DNA of 38,085 nt from an uncultured Oscillospiraceae bacterium (GTDB lineage Bacteria > Bacillota > Clostridia > Oscillospirales > Acutalibacteraceae): assembly GCA_900543305.1 (NCBI GenBank), contig UQQZ01000018.1, positions 1 to 38,085 on the forward strand, read 5' to 3'. The position numbers were made by a program, and so were the translations under genes. Shown one piece after another: positions 16,571-24,696 of the stretch. The first letter of the stretch is position 1. Every line of letters begins with the position of its first letter. The notes beneath the pieces were generated by a model, which did no database searches, had not been told where the DNA came from, and saw only the letters and a program-made list of their open reading frames with translations.

Positions 16571-17803
16571 CTATTGTCCCAGCACCGCCATGGCGTTTTC
16601 CATCTCCCGGGCCGTCTGTTCCGCGTTCAGGTAGTCCGAAGAGTAGAGGATCACCCCTTGATACCCTGCGTCCAGGGCCGCTTCCGCCTGGAGGGCAATG
16701 ATGTCGTCCCGTCCCAGCCAGGTGCCGTTGTCCGCGTCGGTTCCCGCCTTGTACAGGGCAAGCCCCGCATACAGGGAGAGTCCTTCATGGCGGGACAGAG
16801 CTGCCCACTCTTCCAGGGCGTCCAGATAGCCCAGGGCTTCGTTTTCAAAGCTGAAGTAGAGCTGAGGGGCCAGATAGTCCACATATCCGGGGACCGCCGC
16901 CCAAGTCTTCACATCCGCCCCCATGGCCTCGTCGTTGCGGATATTGCCTTGGGGCGAAATGCCAAACGCCACTTCCGGTTTCACCGCCTTGATGGCGCTG
17001 TACACCTGGGACACCATGGCGTTGATATTGGCGGTGCGCCACTCCAGCAGAGACAGGGGATCTTCCACCGACTGGGTGTAGGCCTCATAGGCGGCGCTGT
17101 CCAGGGTGTCGTCCCCTTCGGGATAGAAATAGTCGTCAAAGTGGATGCCGTCCACATCGTATTGCTCCGCGATTTCTGCGGCTCCGTCGGCAATCAAGGT
17201 GCGCACGGAGGAATAGGCAGGATTCCAGTAGACCCCGCCCCCCGATTCCATAAAGTAATAGGGATACTCTTCCCGAAGAGTCACATAGGGATTGGAGTCT
17301 GCCAACGTCGCGGGAGTCTCCGCGGTCTTGACCCGCAAGGGATTGATCCAGGCGTGAAATTCCATTCCCAGGCTGTGGGTGGTCTCGATCATGAATTGGA
17401 GAGGATCAAAACCCGGATCCTGGCCCTGCGTGCCGGTGAGAATATGGGACCAGGGATAGGTTTCCGAAGGGTAAAGGGCATCGGAAAAGGGACGGACATG
17501 GACAAACATGGCATTGATCCCCTTTTCCTGAGCTGTTTCCGCGATCTCCCTGTAATTGGCTTCAAAGGCTTCCTGGGTTCCCTCCTGGGTAGACAGGGAA
17601 AAATAGGGTACCCACACCCCCACCAGAGGTTCCCCTTCCTCCCCGGTTTCCTCTGTCACGGGCTGTACTTCTCCTTGGGAAGAGGCAGTTTCTTCCTTTT
17701 CCGGAACCACTTTTCCCCGCAAAAACCACACGCCGGCCACTGCGGCAAACAGGGCCAGCCATAAGATCACATAGCTGTATTTTCGTACACGGAAGGTTTT
17801 CAT
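16571..17803 (-). CDS. GHL10-type glycosyl hydrolase, membrane-anchored
   Basis: A 410-residue protein with a single N-terminal transmembrane anchor (about 10-29), a Glu/Ser-rich linker (about 30-58), and a catalytic-type domain of the glycosyl hydrolase-like 10 family (formerly DUF187). Landmarks are GVWVPYFSL, FVHVRPFSDALYPS, HAWINPLRV, GIHFDDYFYP and FGISPQGN, all characteristic of this TIM-barrel family, whose members act on cell-wall or other glycans outside the membrane. The substrate is unknown. The start is ATG 17803, seven bases after AAAGAGG; another ATG six bases upstream abuts the site. The stop is TAG. Confidence 0.88.
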   Translation of the reverse strand: MKTFRVRKYSYVILWLALFAAVAGVWFLRGKVVPEKEETASSQGEVQPVTEETGEEGEPLVGVWVPYFSLSTQEGTQEAFEANYREIAETAQEKGINAMFVHVRPFSDALYPSETYPWSHILTGTQGQDPGFDPLQFMIETTHSLGMEFHAWINPLRVKTAETPATLADSNPYVTLREEYPYYFMESGGGVYWNPAYSSVRTLIADGAAEIAEQYDVDGIHFDDYFYPEGDDTLDSAAYEAYTQSVEDPLSLLEWRTANINAMVSQVYSAIKAVKPEVAFGISPQGNIRNDEAMGADVKTWAAVPGYVDYLAPQLYFSFENEALGYLDALEEWAALSRHEGLSLYAGLALYKAGTDADNGTWLGRDDIIALQAEAALDAGYQGVILYSSDYLNAEQTAREMENAMAVLGQ

Positions 17804-17847
17804 AGACATTCCTCTTTCTGTCCGGCCGCTGTCCTTCCTTTGGGGAT

Positions 17848-17876
17848 TTGACAGGGAGGTCGGTTTGGGGTATCAT
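17848..17876 (+). promoter_or_regulatory. Sigma-A promoter of the HAD phosphatase gene
   Basis: A perfect TTGACA (17848-17853), a 17-bp spacer and TATCAT (17871-17876). The leader would be about 65 bases. Confidence 0.85.
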
Positions 17877-17946
17877 CCTGAACATAGGGATCCCTCATTT
17901 CTATGCGCCCCTGGGGGAGAGTATGCGATTGTGAAAGGAGCACGCC

Positions 17947-18645
17947 ATGAAAACCTACCGTTTTCTTCTTTTTGACGCCGACGGCACGCTGCTGGATTTT
18001 GACCGGGACATGGAGATGGCATTTTCCCGCACCTATGAGACCTGTTTTGCCGCTCAACGGCCTTTTGCCCCGGAACTGCTGGACTGTTATGAACAGTGCA
18101 ACGACAAATGGTGGAAAAAGTTGGAACGGGGAGAGTGCACAAAACCGGAACTGGTGGTGGCCAGGTTCCGGGAATTTCTGGAACGAACAGGCCTGAAAGG
18201 GGATCCCGCCGCCATCAACGAAACCTATTTTGCCAATCTGGGCCAGGGGGGCGCTCTGTTTCCGGGAGCCCTGGAGCTGATCCGAGATCTGTCCCAGAAC
18301 TACGAACTGTACATCGTCACCAATGGAAACGCGGTGACCCAGAAAACCAGATTGAAACACTCCGGGCTCATGGACTATGTAAAGGCCTACTTTGTTTCCG
18401 AAGATGCGGGAGCCGCCAAGCCAGACCCTCGTTACTTCCAATATGTGTTTTCCCGAATCCCCGATTTTTCCCGGGAAGAAGCCCTGCTGCTGGGAGACTC
18501 CCTCACCTCGGACATGCTGGGGGCCAAAAATGCAGGTCTGGACCGTCTGTGGTACAACCCTCAGGGAATTCCCGCTCCGGAGGAACTGGCCATCACCTAT
18601 CAGGTAAAAACCTTTTCGGAAATCCGCCAGTTGCTGCTGCCCTGA
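17947..18645 (+). CDS. HAD hydrolase, YjjG-like nucleotidase
   Basis: A 232-residue HAD-superfamily phosphatase. Motif I is FDADGT with the nucleophile D10 and acid D12, motif II is in IVTNGN, the lysine of motif III is in AAKPDP, and motif IV is LLLGDSLTSDM. The helical cap between motifs I and II and the overall length match YjjG/YfnB-type 5'-nucleotidases, which dephosphorylate pyrimidine nucleotides including non-canonical ones. Function is inferred from the family. GAAAGGAG precedes the ATG by seven bases. It is flanked by its own promoter and a terminator. Confidence 0.88.
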   Translation: MKTYRFLLFDADGTLLDFDRDMEMAFSRTYETCFAAQRPFAPELLDCYEQCNDKWWKKLERGECTKPELVVARFREFLERTGLKGDPAAINETYFANLGQGGALFPGALELIRDLSQNYELYIVTNGNAVTQKTRLKHSGLMDYVKAYFVSEDAGAAKPDPRYFQYVFSRIPDFSREEALLLGDSLTSDMLGAKNAGLDRLWYNPQGIPAPEELAITYQVKTFSEIRQLLLP

Positions 18646-18687
18646 TCCCACGATGAGCATTTCCCAGGCCACAACCTTTGAAAAAAC

Positions 18688-18738
18688 ACAAAAACCGGCG
18701 CCTGTGAGAGCGAACCCCGCTCTTTCAGACGCCGGTTT
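18688..18738. terminator. Bidirectional intrinsic terminator
   Basis: A long stem starts AAAACCGGCG (18691-18700), carries internal CTG/CAG and AGAGCG/CGCTCT pairs, and closes with CGCCGGTTTT before a T-run. On the minus strand T-runs follow as well. It ends the HAD gene and the convergent VOC gene. Confidence 0.88.
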
Positions 18739-18809
18739 TTTTCTTTGGTATTTTCGGGCTTTCCGTCCCGGGACTGTGCCCCTTAGCTTAGAGAGGACAA
18801 AAGCGCGTT

Positions 18810-19214
18810 TTACAGGTACTGGTTAAATTCCACCCGTTCCTGGTTGGGTCCCAGAACAATGAAAAACCGCACTCCCTTTTCCCAAAAAGGCAAAGCCTCA
18901 ATGCCGTTGCTGACAATCTGCAGCCCTTGTTCCTGGGCCAGGGCATAGGCCGCTTCCACATCGGTTACATCGATGGCAATGTGGTCGATGGCCCCGGATT
19001 TCATAACGGCCTGACCGTTTTCGTAGACTTCCAAGGTCAGATTTCCCAGCCGGAAGAAGGCCACGTCCTCGCCAGCCGCTTCATTCCGGGTCCGGTACAC
19101 CGCCTCAAATCCCAGGCTTTCGTAGAATTCCCCGGTCTTTTTCATGTCGTTGGTAGGGATCCCAATGTGCTGCAATCCCTTGCTGAGCGCTTTCCACTGC
19201 TTTGCTGCTTCCAT
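18810..19214 (-). CDS. VOC/glyoxalase family protein
   Basis: A 134-residue vicinal oxygen chelate protein. The two beta-alpha-beta-beta-beta modules can be traced: GLQHIGIPTNDMKKTGEFYESLGF at the N-terminus (metal-ligand His in the first strand) and AIDHIAIDVTDVEAAYALA at mid-length, with the terminal strand GPNQERVEFNQ carrying a Glu ligand. Members include glyoxalase I and dioxygenases; the substrate is not inferable. AGGAGG lies eight bases before the ATG, and the gene follows murF by 12 bases, so it is the last gene of the murE-pepC-murF transcript. Confidence 0.87.
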   Translation of the reverse strand: MEAAKQWKALSKGLQHIGIPTNDMKKTGEFYESLGFEAVYRTRNEAAGEDVAFFRLGNLTLEVYENGQAVMKSGAIDHIAIDVTDVEAAYALAQEQGLQIVSNGIEALPFWEKGVRFFIVLGPNQERVEFNQYL

Positions 19215-19226
19215 GAAACAGTCCTC

Positions 19227-20573
19227 CTATTCCTTTAGAGCGGCCACGATTTCATCGGTGGCCATGCCCCGGGAGCCTTTTACCAGGACGGCGTCCCCCT
19301 CCCGGAGAGTTTCCTTCAAACAGGCGATGGCTTGGGCGTTTGTTTCAAACCACAAACCGCCTTCCCCATAGCCTGCCACAATCTCTTTGGACAAGGGCCC
19401 AATGCCCAGCACCAGGTCTACACCCTTTTCCCGGGCGTAGCGGCCCACATCCCAGTGGCCTTGCTGGGCAAAATCTCCCAGCTCCAGCATATCCGCCAAC
19501 ACCGCCACCCGTCGGCCGGTCACCTGCCGGGTAGCCAGCACGTCCAGGGCGCTGCGCATGGAATCGGGACTGGCGTTGTAGCTGTCGTCAATGATCACCA
19601 GACCATGGGCCTCCACCACCTGCTGGCGCATGGCCGGCGCCTTGTAAGCGGAAATGGCCCGCACCGCGTCCTCGGCGGGGACACCCAGGTACCGGGCTAC
19701 CGCCATGGCGGCCAGAGCGTTGCGCACGTTGTGCTGACCCGCCGCAGGCACAAATACTTCCAATCGTTCCCCCTCCGGGGACTGGCAGGGGAAAAAGGTT
19801 CCTTTATCTGCTTCCTTCAGGGAAAAAGCCCGCCAATCACAATTGGGCCCCAAGCCGAAGGTGACCACCTTTTTCCCCAACGTATCCTTCAGGGTGGGCA
19901 GCAGATCGTCGTCTCCGTTGACAAACAGGGCACCGTCTTCCGGCAAATAGTCGGCAATGTGGGACTTCTCCCGGAGAATATTTTCCCGAGTCTTCATAAA
20001 CTCAATATGGGACACGCCGATATTGGTCATCACCGCGCAGGTGGGACGTACCACCGCCGCGATCCGGGCCATCTCCCCAGGCATGCTCACGCCCATTTCC
20101 ACCACAGCAGCAGTGTGGTCTTTCCGCAGGCCGCACACAGTGATGGGCACTCCCACCTGGCTATTTTGATTCCCGGCAGTTTTCATCACATGGAACTTGG
20201 CGGTGAGGGCCTGTGCCACCATCTCTTTGGCGGTGGTTTTTCCCACACTTCCGGTGATTCCCACAATGGGCAGAGTAAACTGACTCCGGTACCAGCCCGC
20301 TGATTTCTGGAGGGCTTCCCGGCAATCCTTTACCAGCACAATGGGTTTCTCCCCGGTGGGGATTTCATGGTCCGTAAAGGTGGCAGCGCCCCCTTCCAAG
20401 GCGGAGGGAATGTAATCGTGGCCGTCGGTCCGTTCACCCCGGATGGGCACGAACATGGCCCCGGCTTTGGCCTGGCGGCTGTCGGTAAAGAAGGAAGTGA
20501 TCACGCACTCTTCCTCTCCACACAGCAGCTTGCCGCCGGTGGCTTTCAAAATGTCAGAAATTTTCAGTCGCAT
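19227..20573 (-). CDS. murF: UDP-MurNAc-tripeptide-D-Ala-D-Ala ligase MurF
   Basis: A 448-residue Mur ligase that adds D-Ala-D-Ala to the UDP-MurNAc-tripeptide, the last cytoplasmic step of peptidoglycan precursor synthesis. The N-terminal uridine-binding domain has FTDSRQAKAGAMFVPIRG, the ATP-binding P-loop is GITGSVGKTTAKEM, the central domain carries AVVEMGVSMPGEM and MTNIGVSHIE, and the C-terminal domain includes DDSYNASPDSM and LVKGSRGM. Length is normal. The ATG follows GGGGTGA closely. It is separated from pepC by 69 bases containing a hairpin. Its stop is TAG, and that codon overlaps the AGGAGG of the VOC gene. Confidence 0.95.
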   Translation of the reverse strand: MRLKISDILKATGGKLLCGEEECVITSFFTDSRQAKAGAMFVPIRGERTDGHDYIPSALEGGAATFTDHEIPTGEKPIVLVKDCREALQKSAGWYRSQFTLPIVGITGSVGKTTAKEMVAQALTAKFHVMKTAGNQNSQVGVPITVCGLRKDHTAAVVEMGVSMPGEMARIAAVVRPTCAVMTNIGVSHIEFMKTRENILREKSHIADYLPEDGALFVNGDDDLLPTLKDTLGKKVVTFGLGPNCDWRAFSLKEADKGTFFPCQSPEGERLEVFVPAAGQHNVRNALAAMAVARYLGVPAEDAVRAISAYKAPAMRQQVVEAHGLVIIDDSYNASPDSMRSALDVLATRQVTGRRVAVLADMLELGDFAQQGHWDVGRYAREKGVDLVLGIGPLSKEIVAGYGEGGLWFETNAQAIACLKETLREGDAVLVKGSRGMATDEIVAALKE

Positions 20574-20602
20574 AAGTCACCCCGGTTGGCGTGTTTTTTT
20601 AG

Positions 20603-20621
20603 GACTCCTCTGGGAGGAGTC
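20603..20621 (-). other. Hairpin between pepC and murF without a U-tract
   Basis: A perfect 8-bp inverted repeat GACTCCTC/GAGGAGTC with a 3-base centre. On the minus strand (the direction of transcription) it is followed by CTAAAAAAA, not by U residues, so it does not look like an intrinsic terminator. It may be an RNA processing or stability element in the murF leader. Confidence 0.5.
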
Positions 20622-20642
20622 GCCCCTAGAATTGGATTTGGA

Positions 20643-21967
20643 TCAGGCCAGAGAGCCCATGGGATCCCAGGGCTCCAGCTCGATGGGCTCCTGAGCAAGC
20701 TCTTCCACCTGCTGGGCGGTCAGATATTTCTTGTTGACCACGATCTGATAGGTATACTCGGTGAACCAGTCGTCGCTCATCACATAGTAGCCGTCTACGC
20801 CGGCATCCTTGCCCCAGCTGTTTTCCACTCTCCAGCGGGTGGGATTGCCGTTTTCGTCCAGGTTCACGCCCTGGAACACCATGGCATGGGTCATGAGACT
20901 CTCGCCATAGTCCAGCCGCTGGGCCTTATTCATGGTAAATTCCGTACCGAACAGGCTGTTAACCTGAATGGAGTGCCGCCGCCTGCCCGCAGGGAGCTCT
21001 GACCCACGTCGCAGCCGAACCACACGGGATGACCGTCCTGCATCTGGGCAATGGCTGCCTTCTTCAGATCCTCCACAGGCAGGTTCAGGTACTTCACCGG
21101 ACGGCCTTCCTTCACGTTGCCCAGCATCTTCACGGTGTAGGTCTTGTGATAGGGCTTGTCGGCGGTGGGGGCGTTGATCAGGCTCACATAGTCGGAAAGC
21201 TCCCAGCCAATGTATTTCTGGAAGAATTCCTTGCCGGTCAGGTTTTCGTCCCGAATGAATTCCTTCTGCTTGTTGCGCACTTCCAGGGTAAAGGTCTTGG
21301 GAGGCTTGCCCAGAGAAATGCAGAGCATGTTGTAGATGGTTTCCATCATGGCTTCCTTCTGCTGACGGAGTTCCTCCACCGTCTTGCCTTCCTGATGGCC
21401 CGTGCGCAGGGTGCAGGCGAATTCCCGCAGCTTCATGGTCAGGTAACGGGTCATCTCCCGGGTGGCGGAAGAGGCAGCCGTCTCGGGCATGGCATCCTTG
21501 GGAACCACGCCGTATTTCTCAATCAGGTTGCAGAACATGTCCCACTGGCCGCCGTCATTGAGGGGAGCGGTCAAAAGATAGGAGATCAGCCGGCCATTGG
21601 TGGGCTCATCCAGGGTTTCCAGAATGCTCTCCAGGAAATAGTTGGCCTTTTCCAGCTTGTCGTAGAACAGGGTGTAGTTCTGGGAAAGCTCGAAGGTGTC
21701 CAGATCCAGCTTCTGCATCACTGCAAAACGCATGATGTTCAGGGCGGCAAACATCCAGCAGCGGCCGCTCTGCTTCTGGTTGGTGATTTTCCCCTGCTCC
21801 AGGGAAATGGAATACTGGTGCCGGTCCTGACGATAGACCTGGCTGTTGGTGGCTGCCTTGACCACGCCGCAGCTGGTGACAGCGTTCATGGCAACCTGTT
21901 TGGCCAGATCCTTGTCGAAGGCCTTTTCAAAGGTTTCCAGTTCTTCCATGGTGATGTTCTTATCCAT
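20643..21967 (-). pseudogene. pepC: Aminopeptidase C (PepC), frameshifted
   Basis: A C1 papain-like cytoplasmic aminopeptidase of the PepC/bleomycin hydrolase family, split by a frameshift. The first frame (from ATG 21967, ten bases after AAAGGA; GTG 21973 is an alternative) holds the N-terminal half with NQKQSGRCWMFA, the catalytic Cys, and continues through WFGCDVGQSS. It then leaves frame in the GC-rich stretch at about 20960-20990 and stops at 20930. The other frame picks up at NSLFGTEF and contains LMTHAMV (catalytic His), VENSWG (catalytic Asn) and the terminal WDPMGSLA. One base is missing, or two are extra. Everything else is intact, so the lesion is recent or a sequence error. It lies between murE and murF and has its own possible promoter. 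Confidence 0.88.
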
Positions 21968-22000
21968 TTCCACACAGTCCTTTCTTTATGCTCTTTCTAT

Positions 22001-22029
22001 AGTATAGAGGGAATCCTCTCGTACCCCAA
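22001..22029 (-). promoter_or_regulatory. Possible promoter of pepC-murF
   Basis: TATACT (22001-22006) with TTGGGG (22024-22029) at 17 bp on the minus strand, in the 63-base gap after murE. The -35 is a weak match. Confidence 0.45.
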
Positions 22030-22030
22030 C

Positions 22031-23497
22031 TCAATCCGGCGTTTTTCCCATTTCCTCCAGCAGTTCACGGATGACCACCCGTTCGTCAAAGGGATATTTT
22101 TTCCCCCGGATTTCCTGGTAGTCCTCGTGACCCTTGCCTGCCAACACGATGATATCCCCTTCCTGGGCGTTTTCCAGGCACCAGCGGATGGCTTCCCGCC
22201 GGTCGGGGATTTCAATGAACTTGCCGTCGGTTTTGGCCATACCGGTCTTGATGTCGGCGATGATGTCCAGCACGTCTTCAAACCGGGAATTGTCCGCGGT
22301 GATCACCGAAAGGTCCGCCAGCTTTCCGCTGACTTCCCCCATCTCATACCGGCGCACCTTGGGCCGGTTGCCTCCGGCGCCGAACAGACAAATCAGCCGC
22401 TTGGGATGGTATTCCCGCAAGGTGGTGAGAATGTTTTCCATGCTCACCGCGTTGTGGGCATAGTCCAGCAGCAAGGTATAATTGCCCGGTACGGGCACCG
22501 GCTCCACGCGGCCTTTCACCTTCACCGTGGCCAAACCTTGTTTCATGGCTTCCACGGAGACACCCAGTTCATGGCAGCACCCCACCGCCGCCAAGGCGTT
22601 GTAGGCGTTAAAACGTCCGGGAATGCCCACCTCAGCGGTGAAGTTCTCTTCCCCGGACACTTCAAAGGCGATTCCCAGGAATCCGGGTTTCGTCAGATGG
22701 CGGCAGTCCGCCCCCCGCAAATCCGCCGGCTGTTCAAAGCCGTAGGTTTTCACCTGGCAGGTGTGTCCCCGGAGAATCCCCTCCAAGCTGGGATCGTCGG
22801 CGTTCATCACTCCAACGCGGCACAGGGAAAACAGCTTCGCCTTGCTTACCATATACTCTTCCATGTCCTTGTGCTCCACTCCGCCGATGTGGTCCTCGGA
22901 AAAGTTGGTGAACACCCCAACTGCGAAGGGGAACCCATAGACCCGCAAATCCTTCAGCCCAATGGAGGAAGCCTCCATCACGCAGTATTCGCAGCCCTCA
23001 TCCGCCATCTGGCGCAGGGCCTTCTGAATGTCGTAGCTCATGGGGGTGGTGTTGTCCGTGGGAATCAGTTTCTCCCCGATGAGCACCCCAATGGTGCCGA
23101 TCACCCCGGTTTTGTGACCTGCCGCTTCCAGAATGGAACGGATCATATAGGCGGTGGTCGTCTTGCCCTTGGTGCCCGTCACCCCGATTACAGTGATATC
23201 TCCCTCTGCGGGGTTTCCAAAAAAGGCGGCGCTCATCAAGGCCAAGGCCTTTCTGGTGTCCTCCACCAGGATCACCTGGGCTCCGGGAGCCTCCACCGGT
23301 TCCTCTGCCACCACCACGGAGGCCCCTGCCTGGGCCGCATTTTTGGCGTACTTGTGTCCGTCGGACGCGGATCCACGCATACAGATGAAAGCGCAGCCAG
23401 GCTTCGCCTTCCGGGAATCGTACACCAGGTCGGATATCTCCACGTCTGTAAAGCCCTCTGTTAAACCCAGGGGCTCCAGCAAACGGGTCAGTCTCAT
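22031..23497 (-). CDS. murE: UDP-MurNAc-tripeptide synthetase MurE
   Basis: A 488-residue Mur ligase that adds the third residue of the peptidoglycan stem peptide. The N-terminal domain has SDLVYDSRKAKPGCAFICM, the P-loop is GVTGTKGKTTTAYM, followed by DNTTPMSYD and MEASSIGL, and the C-terminal domain has LDYAHN, LFGAGGNRPKVRR and GKGHEDYQEI. The specificity motif reads DNSR, close to the DNPR of meso-diaminopimelate enzymes and unlike the DDPN of lysine enzymes, so meso-DAP is the likely substrate. ATG 23497 is chosen: AAAGGA lies nine bases upstream, whereas the longer frame covers the promoter. It is the first gene of murE-pepC-murF-VOC. Confidence 0.94.
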   Translation of the reverse strand: MRLTRLLEPLGLTEGFTDVEISDLVYDSRKAKPGCAFICMRGSASDGHKYAKNAAQAGASVVVAEEPVEAPGAQVILVEDTRKALALMSAAFFGNPAEGDITVIGVTGTKGKTTTAYMIRSILEAAGHKTGVIGTIGVLIGEKLIPTDNTTPMSYDIQKALRQMADEGCEYCVMEASSIGLKDLRVYGFPFAVGVFTNFSEDHIGGVEHKDMEEYMVSKAKLFSLCRVGVMNADDPSLEGILRGHTCQVKTYGFEQPADLRGADCRHLTKPGFLGIAFEVSGEENFTAEVGIPGRFNAYNALAAVGCCHELGVSVEAMKQGLATVKVKGRVEPVPVPGNYTLLLDYAHNAVSMENILTTLREYHPKRLICLFGAGGNRPKVRRYEMGEVSGKLADLSVITADNSRFEDVLDIIADIKTGMAKTDGKFIEIPDRREAIRWCLENAQEGDIIVLAGKGHEDYQEIRGKKYPFDERVVIRELLEEMGKTPD

Positions 23498-23533
23498 AAA
23501 AGCACTTCCTTTCCCCCTGAAAAACTCAGATTC

Positions 23534-23562
23534 ATCATACTCTTTTCCCAATATCTTGTCAA
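23534..23562 (-). promoter_or_regulatory. Sigma-A promoter of murE
   Basis: A perfect TTGACA (23557-23562), a 17-bp spacer and TATGAT (23534-23539) on the minus strand, about 35 bases before the ATG. It diverges from the pst promoter. Confidence 0.9.
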
Positions 23563-23603
23563 CAAAAATGGCAATTTACACCGAAACGCCGAGGCTTTTT
23601 TCC

Positions 23604-23644
23604 TTTACATAGATTTTACATTCCCCCCCTCTCGGACTTTACAT
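23604..23644 (+). promoter_or_regulatory. Pho box: TTTACAT direct repeats
   Basis: TTTACAT occurs at 23604-23610, 23615-23621 and 23638-23644. The first two are 11 bp apart (7+4) and the third is 23 bp further, so all lie roughly on one face of the helix. The 11-bp direct-repeat pattern is that of PhoB/PhoP binding sites upstream of pst genes. The third copy ends 8 bp before the -10, where a -35 would be. Confidence 0.75.
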
Positions 23645-23652
23645 TGTGCCGT

Positions 23653-23658
23653 TATCAT
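23653..23658 (+). promoter_or_regulatory. -10 element of the pst operon promoter
   Basis: TATCAT sits 8 bp after the last TTTACAT repeat. The sequence 17 bp upstream (CTCGGA) is a poor -35, as expected for an activator-dependent promoter. Confidence 0.55.
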
Positions 23659-23707
23659 GAATGCCGTAAGAAAGACAAAGATAAATGCAAAAGGAAGGTC
23701 ATTACTC

Positions 23708-24667
23708 ATGAAAAAAGTTCTTTCGGCCATTTTGGCACTCACCCTGTGCGCTTCCATGCTGGCCGGCTGCGGCAGCAGCAGCGACAACTCTTCCACCTCT
23801 GACAGCGGCACTTCTGATTCCTCCGCTTCCACTTCTACCAGCAGCGAAGATCAGTCCAGCTCTTCCGAGAGCGAAGCCAGCACCGAGGGCACTGCCGCTT
23901 CTGGCCCCATCACCGTCATCTCCCGGGAAGACGGCTCCGGCACCCGCAGCGCTTTCATCGAGCTGATGGGCGTTGAGACCGACGAGGGCGACATGACCAC
24001 CACCGACGCCGAAATCTGCAACAGCACCGAAGTTGTGATCCAGTCCGTGGCCGGCAACACCGGCGCCATCGGCTACATCTCCCTGGGCTCCCTGGACGAC
24101 ACCGTTAAGGGCGTGAAGATCGATGGCGTGGAGCCCTCTGTGGACACCATCAAGGACGGCTCCTACACCGTGTCCCGTCCCTTCAACGTGGCCACTCTGG
24201 GAGAACTGAAGAATGAAACTGCTCAGGACTTCCTGGACTACATCATGAGCAAGGAAGGCCAGGCAGTTGTCACTGAGGAAGGCTACATCGGCGACGATAC
24301 CGCTGAGCCCTACTCTGGCAGCAAGCCTGCTGGCAAGGTCACCGTGGCTGGTTCCTCCTCCATCTCTCCCCTGATGGAAAAGCTCAAGGAAGCTTATGAG
24401 ACCCTGAATCCCGACGCCGAAATCGAGCTGCAGACCAGCGACTCCACCACCGGCATGACCAACACCATCGACGGTGTCTGCGACATCGGCATGGCTTCCC
24501 GGGAACTGAAGCAGGAAGAACTGGACGCCGGTCTGGTTCCCACTGTGATCGCCACTGACGGCATCGCCATCATCGTCAACAACGATTCCCCCATCGACGA
24601 GCTGACCAGCGAGCAGGTCCAGAAGATCTACACCGGTGAGATCACCGATTGGTCCGAAATCGCCTAA
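23708..24667 (+). CDS. pstS: Phosphate-binding lipoprotein PstS, permuted order
   Basis: A 319-residue phosphate-binding protein of the Pst ABC transporter. Signal peptide and lipobox LAGC (C21) are followed by a Ser/Thr-rich linker to about residue 65. The order of the mature domain is unusual. First comes the segment that canonical PstS has in its second half (TVISREDGSGTRSAF, then STEVVIQSVAGNTGAIGY). Only afterwards, from about residue 209, comes the canonical first half (GKVTVAGSSSISPLMEKL, STTGMTNTIDG, IGMASREL). The protein ends at TGEITDWSEIA, exactly where canonical proteins run on into VISREDGSGTR. It therefore looks circularly permuted. ATG 23708 follows AAGGAAGG by nine bases. It is the first gene of pst-pho, behind the Pho box. 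Confidence 0.92.
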   Translation: MKKVLSAILALTLCASMLAGCGSSSDNSSTSDSGTSDSSASTSTSSEDQSSSSESEASTEGTAASGPITVISREDGSGTRSAFIELMGVETDEGDMTTTDAEICNSTEVVIQSVAGNTGAIGYISLGSLDDTVKGVKIDGVEPSVDTIKDGSYTVSRPFNVATLGELKNETAQDFLDYIMSKEGQAVVTEEGYIGDDTAEPYSGSKPAGKVTVAGSSSISPLMEKLKEAYETLNPDAEIELQTSDSTTGMTNTIDGVCDIGMASRELKQEELDAGLVPTVIATDGIAIIVNNDSPIDELTSEQVQKIYTGEITDWSEIA

Positions 24668-24696
24668 GGCTTCCCATCCAAAAAACGCAAAACACC

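Noticed and set aside
20960..20990. Programmed frameshift in pepC
   Set aside because: No slippery heptamer or downstream pseudoknot is evident, and PepC is not known to use recoding.
21029..23464. Plus-strand open frame of 811 codons opposite pepC and murE
   Set aside because: It mirrors two recognised genes; its length comes from GC-rich codon bias, and its His/Gly/Gln-rich translation matches no family.
23575..23581. TTTACAC as a fourth Pho repeat
   Set aside because: It is 29 bp from the nearest repeat, out of helical phase, and differs in the last base.
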